Positions 48,754-60,754 are shown, counted from the first letter of the stretch. The stretch is 64,000 nucleotides of DNA from Chrysopilus asiliformis (GCA_964034945.1 OZ035960.1:34998179-35062178); one strand, 5' to 3'. Numbers and translations are program-made. The notes: a model not told the origin generated them from the sequence alone.

Positions 48754-49050
48754 CTAGCAGACCCTTCGTTGCCAGCTTAAAGTTTTTTGTATAAATTTTA
48801 GAATGCCATAAATAACTTAAAAACTTTTGGGAAAAAACGTTATCCTTACAGGACCTTCTGTTTCGAATTTTGAAATTTCAACGCGGCCCCAAAAACCCTA
48901 TAATGCCAATTTTTCCGGGGAAAAAGGATATTTGCGTAATCCTTACAGGACCTTTTGTACTAAATTTTACCCGCACAAAAACATCGAGAATCGGGTCATG
49001 CCTGTATGTCATGGGTTTACAAGCAAAATACATTAAAAGTAATTTTTTGA
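48754..49050 (-). mobile_element. Decayed Helitron 3' end with associated repeat
   Basis: Read on the minus strand it ends GGCAACGAAGGGTCTGCTAG before a T, a worn version of the CCGGCAACGACGGG...CTAG end. Farther in are two GATTACGCAAATATCC/CCTGTAAGGAT-type phrases shared with 11853-12797. The 5' border is not visible. Confidence 0.4.
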
Positions 49051-49364
49051 GGTTTTGTGTTATTATACCTAAGTGAACGGACTTCGTTTTCTCTTTTTTT
49101 TTTGCTAAAACCCCGAAGTTTTCCGATGTCATCCTGTGCAGAAATCCTTTTTTTAATTTCGGAACTAGGTACCTAAGTTCAAAATTATTTACATTTATTG
49201 TAAAACTTAAAATGTTCAAACTCGATTTTCTCGTAACCAACATTTTTGACTTATAGTGGATTTTGCTTGTAAACCGACGAAATATTAAAAATTACCAATT
49301 AATTTGGTATATAAAAATGTAACAATCAAATTTATGTGGTCAAAATGTTGACAAAATAATTTTC

Positions 49365-49370
49365 TTTATT
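49365..49370 (-). promoter_or_regulatory. Candidate poly(A) signal of the MARF1 gene
   Basis: AATAAA on the minus strand about 355 bases past the stop codon. Other AT-rich variants lie nearby, so usage is uncertain. Confidence 0.35.
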
Positions 49371-49724
49371 ACTTTTCACATGCTTGTTCTTACAATTTGA
49401 AAAAAAAAAATTTCGTTTCACACAATTTAACGTTCGATTAAAAAATAAATTTAAAATAAATAATTTAATTTAGTTCATTTAAAATAATAATAAAATCAAA
49501 TTTAAATACGATTTGAGGTTGATAATACATTAAAAATAACATTTCTTGTCTTAAATTATACAAATTAAATCCTTAACAATTATAATTTTTTATATTTCTA
49601 ATACATGTTATGTTCGTAATTTTTATAATTTCTATCATTTCCTTCTTTTTTTTTGAAAAATTTCCAATTTAAAATTATATAATAAGAGGATATCGATATT
49701 CAGTTTAAATCTAAAGAAATTTAA

Positions 49725-52700
49725 TTATATTTTTCTATCTAGAGTGTCAAATGAAAACATTTGTTTCATGTTCTCGAATTTTGACAATGAATACGGTGAC
49801 ATCAACATTGGTAGTAAATTAAGCGATTTTAATTCTGGTAATCGTATATTGAGCTGAAAAGAAGATTTTACATTAAAGATGATTTTGAAACAAGTAAATT
49901 TAATAAAAAATTACCGACTCAATTTGTGGTGATACTTCATCATTAAGATTCGCCCAAACTGGATCAATCCAAAAAGGAACCTAAAGCAGAACATTTTTTT
50001 TTAAATAGGAACCAAAAAGAAACTATATTGTTTAAAATACATTTACATCGGGAGGAGAGTCCGGTTTTGGCGGCCCGAATGATGGATACGCTGAGGGATT
50101 CCCTATTAGATTGAATGTTGGCAAATTGATCCCATATTGGTTAATATTCCGGCGTTCAATCAATTTCGAACCACTGAAACTACCAGAAATGCTGCCAGTG
50201 CTAGAATTGGGATCAGATGTTGCCGATGAATTTAGCGATCCATTAATTTTTGTATTATAGCCATTTTCCTTTTCGTTGCAGGCACTCAAATAAGATTTCG
50301 TATTTAGAGTTGTGTTCGATTGCTTAAAGTAATTTTGCGGTTCCTCGCAAAATGAATTGGTTTTGGATTGCTTGTTGCAGGGTCCCAGAGGTTGACGTTG
50401 CTGTGCACTAGCTCTTTTTCCTTCACTAGTCTTTCGTATTTGTGACAATTTCGAGTAGTTGGGTATTTTGCCAGAAATCACTGAAAGTACAAGAAATTAA
50501 AAAAATATTTAATTAAAATCACTAGAAATCACTTAAAGTACAGGAAATTAAAAAAAATATTTAATTAAAAAAATCTAGTTTGCAAAGAAATAGATATTTT
50601 TCTCAGTAAAATAATGATTAGAAAATGCTTCAAATTACGGTTGTTGTGAATCAGAAAAAGAAACATAAAGAAAACTTTTTTAGAACACAATTTTACATAA
50701 CTTTCCCCGATATTAGAATTCAATCAGACTGGGCATTCAAGTAATAAAATTTTTGGGTTATTACTCGAGAACGAATGGGCTTTTATACCCGTATGGTGAA
50801 ACCAAAGGGTATATTAACTTTGCTTACCGTTTGTAACACCAAGATCCCGTCATCCCACACAAAAATGAATTACACCAGTGTGTTTAGAATGATAAAAAAA
50901 TTGGATTTTGCATGTCCGTCCTTCTGTCCGTCCGTCCGTCCGTCTGTGGCGCGGATTGCGGGCGCACGGATTGAGCTACAGGCTTGAAATTTTGCGCAGG
51001 TCCGTTTTTCGTAAAATGTGAGGCTAAGTTCGTCATGCGCAAAAATGGACCATTAAGGGGGGTACCCCCCATACGAACGAAAATGTCTTTTCCGAATATC
51101 TCAAAAACGGTGCATCTTATCAAATAAGTGCAAGAACAAAAGTTATTTAGGATATGATTCTACATAAAACTCCCATACATCAAAATCCAATTGGAATAAA
51201 TTTTAAAAAATCTTATTGGAAAGTTTGACTCCAAAGTGGGATTTTGATACAACTGTTCGCCGTTCACTTAAACTTCGAACAATGCCATATCACCATACGG
51301 GTTTTCAATAATTGCTAGATTGGCAATTATAGCTTTTATGTTTTTGACATAAAATTCATAAGTTTTGAACAATTGATTTTAAGTTTTCCACACACCAGGC
51401 TCCGAATAGGAAGGCTATTATAAAATACTAAAACTGCAATTGGAGCTTTCACAAAATATTCGGAAGGGAATCGGGGAAACAGAAGGGGTTCAAGTATACA
51501 TGTTTTTTAGTCTATTATAAAAGCCATAGAAAAAACAGGCCTAAGTCAACCGCGTCGTGACTTGGATTTCTGGTGCCCAGGCGGATATTGAAATGTGAAA
51601 TGGATATTGAAAAATTTGATTTTTGTAATAAAACGTAACTCGATGTTCCTAAAACATGTCCGGCCCCGCCGCCACTACCTTTCTACGCTATAGTAGATTT
51701 GCGGTAAATTTGCTTTTCTGAATCAATCTAAAAATTCAAGTGGTTAAATTTTAACTATTTATTTCTGCCTGGTTTTTAAATTTCTATATATTTTAAATTG
51801 TAAAACGTGAAAATATTCAAAAATTCAATATGTTTGTTACACCAAACTATTCATACTTACAATCTCCTTGTGCAACCAAACTAATCTCACTTTTTTCTTG
51901 GGTTGGTCCAATATCAACAATAAATATGTCTGGATAGGCTCGTAACAGTGAATATAAATTTGGATAACCTAACAATAAAGTGAAATTAAAATTCATTTAA
52001 AGAATCCGTTTTTCCATATTGAAAATTAATACAAACCAAATTCAAAACAATCGCCCATTTCAATATTCAATGTGGATTTAATTTCAGATAGTGTCATATA
52101 ACGTTGTTCCAAGAGACGTATAATTTTTATTAGAAATTTGATCAGACCAGTAACTTTTAAAATGCGTTTATCATTCATAATTTTTATCTAAAAAAAATAG
52201 TGATCAATTTTTAGACTTCTAGATCTTAGGGGCAAACAGTGATATACAATTTCATACAAAATATGCAAAAAAGCGTGCTGAGTGGAAATGTAGATGCAAC
52301 TGCCCCTTATTAGTTATATTTTTTTAATAAACATTGAAAAAATAAAATTGTACTTACATCAATAGCATGTTTCATAGCGGCGACTGAATTTTCGCATAAC
52401 GTCTCATTATATTTCGCTCGAAACTCTTCAATGAAATCATCCAAAGTGATTGGTTCTTCTCCCTCCTTCGCTTCAATCATTTTACATGCTCTATAACTCC
52501 GATTGCGAAACACAGGATCGTTGAAATGGCAAATTATCCAAAAAGTTTTATCAGTCTCTAGTAGCTGCAAATGCAAAATAAGTTAAAAGGGTTGTTATTT
52601 TATGATTTTTTATTTTATGAATTAATCCAACCTCAACAAAAGGAAGCGCTTTTATCGCATCCATAGTATTTTTAACTCCCAGGTTTTCTGATTGAATTTG

Positions 52701-55700
52701 ATAGCCGAACTTTTTTTTGTGCAACTGGAGGACCTCATCTAGTTTCATGCAGGTGTTTGATGATCCTGTAAACTCACGAATCAAATCCTCCAGTTGCTCT
52801 GCGAAAACACGACGGGCGACCATTGGTGACAGGAAGATCCTTTTATCTTCATCGGTAGTGAATTCCATTTCAACAACACCCTGAATCGCTTCCATAAGAT
52901 CGGCTAATTTCAAAAATCCATAATCACTTAATCGGCACTGATAGCCAAAGTGATAGTGATACGATCGCACAAACTTTTGGAAGAGTATCGAATATTGGGG
53001 AGCATTGCGGAATAATTCAACAACCTCACCGGCAAATACACAGGTTTTGTCAATTTCCTGTACTGTTTGCTTCCGTTTTGGGATCGAAATCAGAATATCC
53101 TTTCCATTTTGAACGGAGGCTACAACAACGGTATTGGAATTCACCAATCCGTCGAGAATATCAACGATATCGCATACGCCATAGTCTGTGACGTCAAAAT
53201 TTCGATACTGTGTTTGTGAAAAGATCTTTTGAAGTTGCGAAAGTAAAACGGATTTGTTGCCCTGACTGCGTAGAATTCGAAGTAAATCAGATGTAAAACG
53301 ACGAATTTGAGTTCGATGTGTCAATGTTATTTGGCGATTTTCACCATCTCCCATTATCTGAAAAATAAAAGTAATTATTTATTAATGGGTAGACGACAAA
53401 AAAGACTTTATATAAGGGAAAAAAATTAGAGAGCCTATAATTTAGAGAGTGGACAATGGAACGTGTAAAAATATCCGCCGAGCTGGAAAACGAGCGCGAT
53501 AAAATTTAAAAATTTGATTAATTGTCACAAATAATTGCCAAAATAACTGATATCGATTATCATATCATACTAATATATAAAAATGAGTTGTTGTCTGTCT
53601 GTCTGTATGTTCCTCTTTCACGCAAAAACCGCTGAACCGATTGACTTGAAATTTGGCATGAGTGTCTGTGGTAGTTCTGGTTCCAACACAGGCATACGAA
53701 AAAGTAGCGCGAGGGGTGGGGGGAATAAGGGGAGGGGGTAAAGTGATTTCGAAACTTAGTTTTTGCGCTATGTTACTCTTTCGCGGGGAAACTACTGAAC
53801 CGATTGGCCTGAAATTTGACATAGATGTTCGTCGGGGGTGCATCCTCAACATAGACCCATTAAAAAGTAGCCCGAGAGGTGGGGGAGTAAGGGGAATGGG
53901 TAAAGTGATCTCGAAACTTAACTCTCCCTCTATGTTACCCTTTTGCGGGGAAACTACCGAGCCGATTGGCCTGAATTTTAGCTCCAACATAGACCATCAA
54001 AAAAAAATTGAAAAAACTTAACCCGGCAACGACGGGTATGCAAGCTAGTTACAAATATACTCGATTATTACAAATACTCAGGTATCAAAAATAAATTTGG
54101 AACGTTGTAGTTGTTTTAATAAATTCAAAAAATGTTTACGGACTGTTCTAATCTGGTGAAAAAGCTGTTCTGACCGCCCTAATAAACGGTTCTAATTGGA
54201 GTTAATCGACTGTCCTCTCTCTCTCGATTATTACAATGTCCTGAAAAAAAAAACGGTTCTAATTGGTCAATGATCACTCTCTAGATTATAGGTTCTCTAA
54301 CCTAAATAGTTATTAATGTTGGGTTCAAACCCAAAAAAAAGCAAAAAGACCTGAAAGTAGGCAACACCGTGAAACTTGTCCAAGACAGACCCTAGATAAG
54401 GCGGATCCTTCTCTAAGCCGGACAAATTTTCTAGCGTTTTCGGCTTATACAGGTTTCATTGTAGTAACAAAAGAGTACTACAAAATCATCAATAACTTCA
54501 AAAATATGAGAAATCTCTAATTACCTGAATAACTGAAGAAAGTGCCTCGAAGAGTTCAATAAGGCGTGTGTAACCGTAATCAGCAACACGGCATTGTTTA
54601 CCGAAATGATTGTGATAAGCTGGAATAAATCTATTGAACTTCATCGTGGATTTGGGTGACATTTTAACCAGTTCGACCACTTCTCGAGATATCTGACACA
54701 ATGGATCTGAAGGACTTCCATTCTTAGAGTAAAAACGATCTGAAATAAAAACTCCAATATAAATATTCTGTGAAATGTTAAGATTCTGTCATCTTACTAT
54801 CCATTGTGTCCTTCCCGATGGTATTTTCTGGTTCCAACCACCCAAGAATTTTGATACCAAAATTATTCGTGGTAATTTGAATGCCTTGTACACAACAGAT
54901 AAGATGCTCCAAATTTACACCGTTATCATTTCGGATTATTTCAATTCCCAATTCGCCTTTAATACAATGAACCAAACTGGCTACCGGAATATCACCTGTA
55001 TGGCTTTTCAACAATGGATAAATGATAGCTTGAATATTTGATATAGTCATGAAAACATTTGGTAACGGCTCAATCTCCTGTTCCGCCCATCCTTTGTGCT
55101 GTTCCCGTTTGAAGTGAATTGTACAATAAGGAACGCTGTGTTGTAAACACTCCATTAAAGGACTATTCTCAATTGATCCAACTAGATCCGGATTCAAACT
55201 GATGTATTTCTCCTCATTTTTATCCACTGTTATGCTGCATATATCCTGCATTTTGTAAAGATCCAGTACACTAATTGATGTTTTAAAACGCGATTGAAAA
55301 AGTTCTCTAAATTTATACATTGGCAGAGTACAATACGGAACATCCTGAAATTTAATTATTGTTAGTTAGTGTTTTGATGATTTACATGTTTATTGTTTAA
55401 TGCCGGATCCACATTCTTGAGAAATGCGGGCAAATCACAGTCACGGTTGTCATGTTGGTGGTTTTTCGTAATCGAGGTTCAATTTTTTTTAGCATAAAAT
55501 TCCGTTTCACGATATTGTAGATATTTTACATTTTAAATATTCTATATCGCGGCCAACGTGGCAACCGAGATTGTTATTCGTTTGCATTCGGCGAGAGTGT
55601 GGGGCTGGCATAAGGTGTCAGGCTGGCATAATATATCAATTATGCTTTTTACCTTAAGTAGTCCAGCTACTTGGCATCGCAACGTATTTATCTCAGTCAA

Positions 55701-56672
55701 AGATGAGTCTCGTGAGTAGGAGACAACCATTCTTTTGTGTCCAATCTTTTTTCTATGTAAATTCGATACAACTTGTTTAGCGAACTGTATAAAAAAAATC
55801 ATTATTTACTTTTCTTGCAGGATCATATTAAAAACAATGTCATGAAAATGAAAGAAATGCGGCTTCTATAAGCTAAAAGGACATGAAAACATATAAATAA
55901 CCTCAAAAAATCTTAGAAAAAACATTAAAAAATATACTTTTGCATAAAAATTCTGAGTTATAACAAAATATTCGATTCCACTTACATAGATATCCGGAAC
56001 AGTAACTTTAGCGAAGGAGTTTCCTTCAAAAATCAACGATAAAACTGGTGTAATCGGCTTCAATTGATTTAGTAAAAAATGTCGCAGACTATTTTCGTCC
56101 ATTGAATAATCTAAATTATTTATTTGCAATGTAACTGGCTGCCCATTCTGGTCCGAAGATGTGGATGCCATATTAGAAGGCATCTGGGGACCTCCAAGAG
56201 CAGACGAATAACTCAACAGTTTCTCCTGTCTATCGAAATTATTTTGCAGCACAGCAGAACTATAAATCGATGGTGCAATTTGTTGCGGATATTGGACAGA
56301 ACCAGAGAATTGGGTTAGGGGTCTTGCAGTGTAGGGAGTGTAGCGATTTCTATTGTAGCACGTTCCAAAGGGTCCTAATTGATGCTGGTTGATCAAACTG
56401 CCCGTTGGTAAAGCTGTTGGTACATAGCTCTGCATCCCCGAAAACTTTCCCAAGCTGGTTCCAGAATAAGAACCATAGCCGGATGTGGAGAGACCAGCAT
56501 ACGGCATAGAAGTTCCGGTTGTTTCTGGAATCATGCATGGTACCAATTCAGAGGAAGTCGGCTGAACGCAAGACGTGTAAGAGGAGAAGGAGTCCTCCAA
56601 GTTTTGGCTGAGAAAAAATTCTTGGTTACCGAAATGTTTTTTTTTTGAATTTTCATGTATTTTTTTACCCAT
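49725..56672 (-). CDS. Marf1: MARF1 (meiosis regulator and mRNA stability factor 1), 1133 aa
   Basis: Coding exons from 5' to 3': 56672-55986, 55784-55653, 55344-54798, 54739-54525, 53357-52632, 52564-52358, 52187-52037, 51968-51861, 50480-50047, 49980-49915, 49853-49725. All are GT-AG, phases agree, total 3402 nt. Residues 1-180 are Ser/Tyr/Pro-rich and carry no NYN nuclease motifs. One RRM spans about 181-260 ([17 protein letters not shown]..., split by an intron). Seven LOTUS-like helical domains follow, near 270-340, 370-445, 462-527, 535-605, 630-690, 710-790 and 840-910; examples are [20 protein letters not shown] and [20 protein letters not shown]. The tail from 925 is Ser/Asn-rich. 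In flies MARF1 lacks the nuclease and recruits CCR4-NOT to maternal mRNAs in oocytes; the domain layout here matches. An acceptor at 56719 shows that at least one untranslated exon lies upstream. Introns hold an R1 copy and a Helitron. Confidence 0.94.
50487..50575. repeat. Two-copy tandem repeat beside a splice acceptor
   Basis: AAAGTACAAGAAATTAAAAA and AAAGTACAGGAAATTAAAAA, each followed by AATATTTAATTAAAA, repeat at about 44-46 bases. The first unit abuts the acceptor of the 50047-50480 MARF1 exon. Confidence 0.7.
50781..51343 (-). repeat. R1 repeat copy in a MARF1 intron
   Basis: TTTATACCCGTATGGTGAAA to TTGGCAATTATAGCTTTTATG, with a short CCGTCC microsatellite and a small unmatched insert near 51259-51288. 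It opposes nothing in the gene and should be spliced out. Confidence 0.78.
53565..54048 (+). mobile_element. Non-autonomous Helitron in a MARF1 intron
   Basis: It starts TCATACTAATATATAAAAAT after an A and ends CCCGGCAACGACGGG, TATGCAAGCTAG before a T. Two to three imperfect internal units share CGCGGGGAAACTAC and CCGATTGGCCTGAA. It is nearly the same as the copy at 27267-27754 in length and order, and lies between the 53357 and 54525 splice sites. Confidence 0.85.
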
Positions 56673-56718
56673 AATATCTATTTGCCATGTTAGTGCTAAT
56701 TCCGTCAGTATAAATATC

Positions 56719-57434
56719 TGAAATAAATTTTACAAAAAATATTAAACATTGATTTCATTAGAAAAATGTGTAAATGTGTAGGTATTTATAAATTAGTTGT
56801 CCATTTATCTTAACAATTTTAAGCTTTTTGATTAATTCTAATCGAAAATACTCGACAAAAATTTGCCCTGAAAAAATAAAATCAGATTCGCATTCAAAAA
56901 GCAAAATCATTTAAATTTCAAGAATTTTCACTAATCTTTTTGTTATACCACACAAAAATCTATCAAGTAAAAATAACGGGCTTAGACAAACAATTCAAAA
57001 AATGTACTGTAAAAAATTATTAGAAACTGCGTCTTTTGATTTTTTTCCCCAGAATTCGCATAAAAATATTTCGTGGTAATGTCAAAAATTTATATGAAGT
57101 ATTTTGTATTTTGGACTATAAAATATGGAAACCCAATTTATTTTAATCCACATTAAAAATAAATACTTTGAAATTTCTACTGCGAATTGCGTAATGAATT
57201 AATAATGTCCGAAACAATCCTTTTTATCACGAATCGTAATGAATTTAAAACAACATAACGCTTTGAAAATAAATTCCGTTTATTGCAGAATTGATACAAA
57301 AGGATTTCACGAATGTTTAATTAAACACATTTTCAACTAGGAATTTTTCAGCCAGAAAGTCAACTGGGAATTTTTAAAAATATGAATGTATTGGATTTAA
57401 ACAATAACAATTCTTTCGAATTTCTAAAGAACTA
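56719..57434. other. 5' region of MARF1
   Basis: AT-rich sequence upstream of the first coding exon, probably an intron of the 5' UTR. No repeat or coding segment was recognised. Confidence 0.4.
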
Positions 57435-57460
57435 AATTTTGGCGCCAATATTTTCCCGCC
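57435..57460. promoter_or_regulatory. Paired E2F-like sites
   Basis: TTTTGGCGCCAA, a palindromic E2F consensus, is followed within ten bases by TTTTCCCGCC. Both are isolated G+C islands in AT-rich DNA between the divergent MARF1 and CDCA3-like genes. E2F control would suit a cell-cycle gene and a germline gene. The distance to the CDCA3 start (about 2.25 kb) favours MARF1 or a shared element. Confidence 0.45.
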
Positions 57461-58648
57461 TTCACATTTTTCAGCATTTCTAGTTGTTACCGTTAGATGC
57501 AGTTATAAACAATTCAATGACCCCGTACAGAAGCTATGAAACAGAAACAATGATTCATATTCATATTATTTTAAATCTGATGTGTTCATTAAAGATCCTT
57601 TTGAATTACAACACATTTATGTAAATTCATATCGTATATTCACACAAAAAGAACCGAAATATAATTGAACTGAGATTATTATGAAATACTTTACCTTCAA
57701 AATCGTCTAAATAAATTTGTGCCTCGAACAAAAAGTGTATATTTTTCAAACAAATATCTTATTATGAATTAAAAGTTGCTGTATTAAATATTAATAACGT
57801 ATTGTTTAAAAAAACACAAAACTAATTCTGTATGAAAGGAATAAAATTTCTCAAAGCAACACGAAATGCATACCAAACGACTCAAGTTATAATGCACACT
57901 GATTTTTGAAAACCTTTTATCCCCACTTCAAAGATTCCTATGCAACTCAAATACCGGAAGTATGGCCCAAATACAAAAATACTGGCACATTTTTTTGTTA
58001 TTTATCTGGTCAATAGTGCAAAAAAAACCCCAAAAAAAGTTATCTATAAATTTGATGTGTTAAAAACATGTGACTTTCTTTTTAATAGTTAATTATATTT
58101 TAAAAGTGGTTCAAGATTTTTAAAAATGCCAATATATGTATTCCAACCATTGATTTTGAAAATAAACGATCCAACTATGTAGTTCTCAATCTAAAGTTAT
58201 TATTTTGAACAAAGTAGCATAATTAAAATAATTTTTGTAACACACAAAGTTTGTTAATGTATGTACTTATAGTCAGCCTCAAAAAATCTGCAACGAGAAA
58301 TATCAATTAAAGAATATAAAAATAATTGAAATATGTAAAAAGAAGTACACCTATACCTCAATATACGACGTTTCGTCATAGTACCTGCCTTGCATGATAA
58401 CTCTGCTTCGAAATACGGCGTACAGTGATTTGATATAGGGTCACAAAATGGAGGAATCCCACATTTCAATGCACTGCAATAAATCAAATAAAATGACAAA
58501 ACATCAAAAAGCCAAGTAATTTTACTGACGACTGATGATGGTGGATTCAAGAAGTAATACTTATCACTTTTAAGAAAATTATGCATTTGCATTACAATTT
58601 TCCAAAAATCACACACAAAACACAATTTTCGTTCAAATATTAATATCC

Positions 58649-58768
58649 CGATTCTGATAGTCGTGTCGTTTTCGACAAGAGTCGTTTTACGTGTTTTTGT
58701 TGGTAGAAAAGTACTAATAACAACACGTAACACGACTCTCATCGAAAACGACACGACTATCAGAATCG
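58649..58768. mobile_element. 120-bp hairpin element
   Basis: CGATTCTGATAGTCGTGTCG at the left is complementary to CGACACGACTATCAGAATCG at the right, and inner parts also pair (AAGAGTCGT with ACGACTCT). No duplication is clear. It abuts the next element. Confidence 0.65.
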
Positions 58769-58776
58769 TAGTGTAA

Positions 58777-59215
58777 AGCTTGTCCCACAATTGGCGGGGT
58801 GCGGCAGCGGCGCGGCGCGGTTAGCTCAGAGCGGCAGGGCGACAGCCGCAGTCATTTTTAAACCGAAATTACGCGGCGCTGTTGCAGCTCTATTTGTGTT
58901 CTCATAACCTAAAAATCGCAGAAAATTTGAAGATTATTAATTTTTCCGTTTCATTTTCCGTTTCGAATGCGTTTTCAAAGTTCTTTTCAATCTTTTTACT
59001 TGATAAAAATATTTGCAACAACACTCAGAAAACATAAACAACTGTGACGGCTTCCAACCGCGTATGAAAGTAGAAACTATACCTACTCTTCGCGATGCCG
59101 CGCGGCTGCCGCGTTTGGTCACCGCGCAATTATAAACCAACTCATATAAACCTATAGTTTCTACTACCATCTGTCACCGCGCCGCGCCGCTTTGCGCGTA
59201 ATTGTGGGACAAGCT
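58777..59215. mobile_element. GC-rich MITE with TAA duplication (PIF/Harbinger-like)
   Basis: Ends AGCTTGTCCCACAATT and AATTGTGGGACAAGCT are perfect inverted repeats, flanked by TAA (58774-58776, 59216-59218). The sub-terminal parts are extremely GC-rich for this window (GCGGCGCGGCGCGG and CCGCGCCGCGCCGC). No transposase. A diverged half copy lies at 43890-44036. Confidence 0.8.
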
Positions 59216-59218
59216 TAA

Positions 59219-59714
59219 AGCACCAACGCGCCCAAAAGTAGAGAGTAGATCTACTCCAGGTGTTAGGATGCTTTGAAGTGTCAACGCAAAAGGGGTATTT
59301 TTTTAAATGTCGCTTTAAAGTTTCGCTTTAAAGTATTTTTTCAAAATAATCTTGAACTGTCCAAGCTTCCGCACGCGTTGAGCCATCATTGTATTTTCGC
59401 TATAAGCCTTATTGTGGAGTAACAGAAGATACTCTAATAAAATGTTTAAAATGGGTCTCTATTAACTAGCAAATATGCAGTCTGAAACTGGTGTAATTGC
59501 TTTAATGGATCATTTTGTGAGCCACTGTTGGAATTCGCCGTGAAAAATTTTAAGTTGACATTTCAATTTGAATATTGTCGTTGCTTTGTTTATACGCTGC
59601 AGAGAAACTTTTTTGCGAGTTGAATTGAATTGGAATTATTAGTTTTCGAAAGTTTTGGTAAATACATAAATATTGCTCGCTGTATAATTTTAGCAGTTTG
59701 TCATATTAAATAAA
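59219..59714 (+). promoter_or_regulatory. 5' flank and probable UTR of the CDCA3-like gene
   Basis: It has fewer homopolymer runs than the introns. A small intron-like segment (TTGGTAAATA ... ATAATTTTAG) may end at 59693, just before the start codon. No TATA box was identified. Confidence 0.3.
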
Positions 59715-60754
59715 ATGGGTGCCAGTTCCAGTAAAATTGAAGGCGAATATCTGCCTAGCACTCCGCCGACACTTAAAATTCACAGCCTGGAAACTCGAGA
59801 ACAGCAAATCCCGATTGAAATCGAGATGGATCCGCGATCTCCAACATTTTGTCGAACACCGCTAAATGTAAGTATATTTTGTACAAAAGAATGCAATTCT
59901 AAAATGTGTTATTTTAGGAAGTTTTAAGCAAAAACCAACCGATGACAAGAAATCAAGACTTGACCAATCTCATAACTCCAATTCATAAGCCAACCAATTT
60001 GCTGAAGTCGAAACTGTTGAGGAATTTGGGCATTAATTTTCTTGATCCTCGTTCTCCTACAGAATTCATTAACAGAACTCCAATTGTTTTTAATGAAAAC
60101 GGTTCAGGCCTCAATGTATCGGGCGACAGCAACATATTGGACAATACTTTCGCGGATTTAATGGTTGAGAATAAGTACCCACCAGAAGACGAAACAGTTT
60201 CACAGGCAGCAGTTCCAATCGTTGTTCTACCTACACCACCAACATTAGTAACATCACCGAAAGATCATCAAGAATCTGAAATCGATCCGCGATCACCAAG
60301 TCTAGGCGTTGAGCGGACTCCAGTAATTTTCAGCGATGACGCTCCAAGCGAGGATGACCTCATAGAAAATTTCTTGGATACTTTGACCCTGAAAGAAAAT
60401 CAACCAATAGAAAACAAGCCGTTGGAGCGCCTCAAAAACCCAAAGTCGAGACCGTCGGGTAGTCCACGGAATAAGATTTACGAGGATAATGTTCAAGTAT
60501 ATTCCAGTCCGAAGCGAAGCGCCGAAACTGCCCTACAAAGCGTTTCAGTGGCAAAACGGACTCCACTCAGCTGCCTTGCGAATAAACCGCACATGCGTTC
60601 GAAATCAGCTGAGAGTTTGGACAGTGAACGAAAACTAAAAATACCTCGATCCAGCTTCGATGATAATGAAATTCAGGAGAAGACTCCTCTTCGACAGGGA
60701 AATAAGAAAAAGCCGCTTTCACATACTCGCATTCCTGTTTTGAGAAAAGTTTAA
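59715..60754 (+). CDS. CDCA3: CDCA3/Tome-1-like mitotic regulator, 329 aa, 2 exons
   Basis: Exons 59715-59867 and 59918-60754 join in phase 0 across a 50-base intron (GTAAGT...TTTTAG), giving 330 codons including the stop. The start MGASSSK fits an N-myristoylation signal. Three copies of a DPRSP(T/S)...RTP motif, at residues 39-49, 94-106 and 174-186, match the two found in vertebrate CDCA3 (trigger of mitotic entry 1). KEN at 210-212 is a likely APC/C degron. Basic, Ser-rich stretches with SP/TP sites follow, to a C-terminus of RIPVLRKV. In vertebrates the protein acts with SCF to remove Wee1 at mitotic entry and is itself destroyed in G1. Function here is inferred from motifs only. The gene is divergent to MARF1 and upstream of the RSF1-like gene on the same strand. 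Confidence 0.83.

Noticed and set aside
48878..49243. 121-codon minus-strand frame
   Set aside because: It overlaps the decayed Helitron-like repeat and has no domain. Not supported as a gene.
50884..51123. Open frame [15 protein letters not shown]...
   Set aside because: Part of R1 in a MARF1 intron, the same as the 40.9 kb case.
53565..54021. Open frames of 119-141 codons on both strands in a MARF1 intron
   Set aside because: Same Helitron internal repeats, not exons.
58254..58790. 178-codon minus-strand open frame with a Cys-rich patch (ALKCGIPPFCDP)
   Set aside because: It runs across a hairpin element at 58649-58768 and has no clear splice or domain support. The patch alone was not convincing enough to list.
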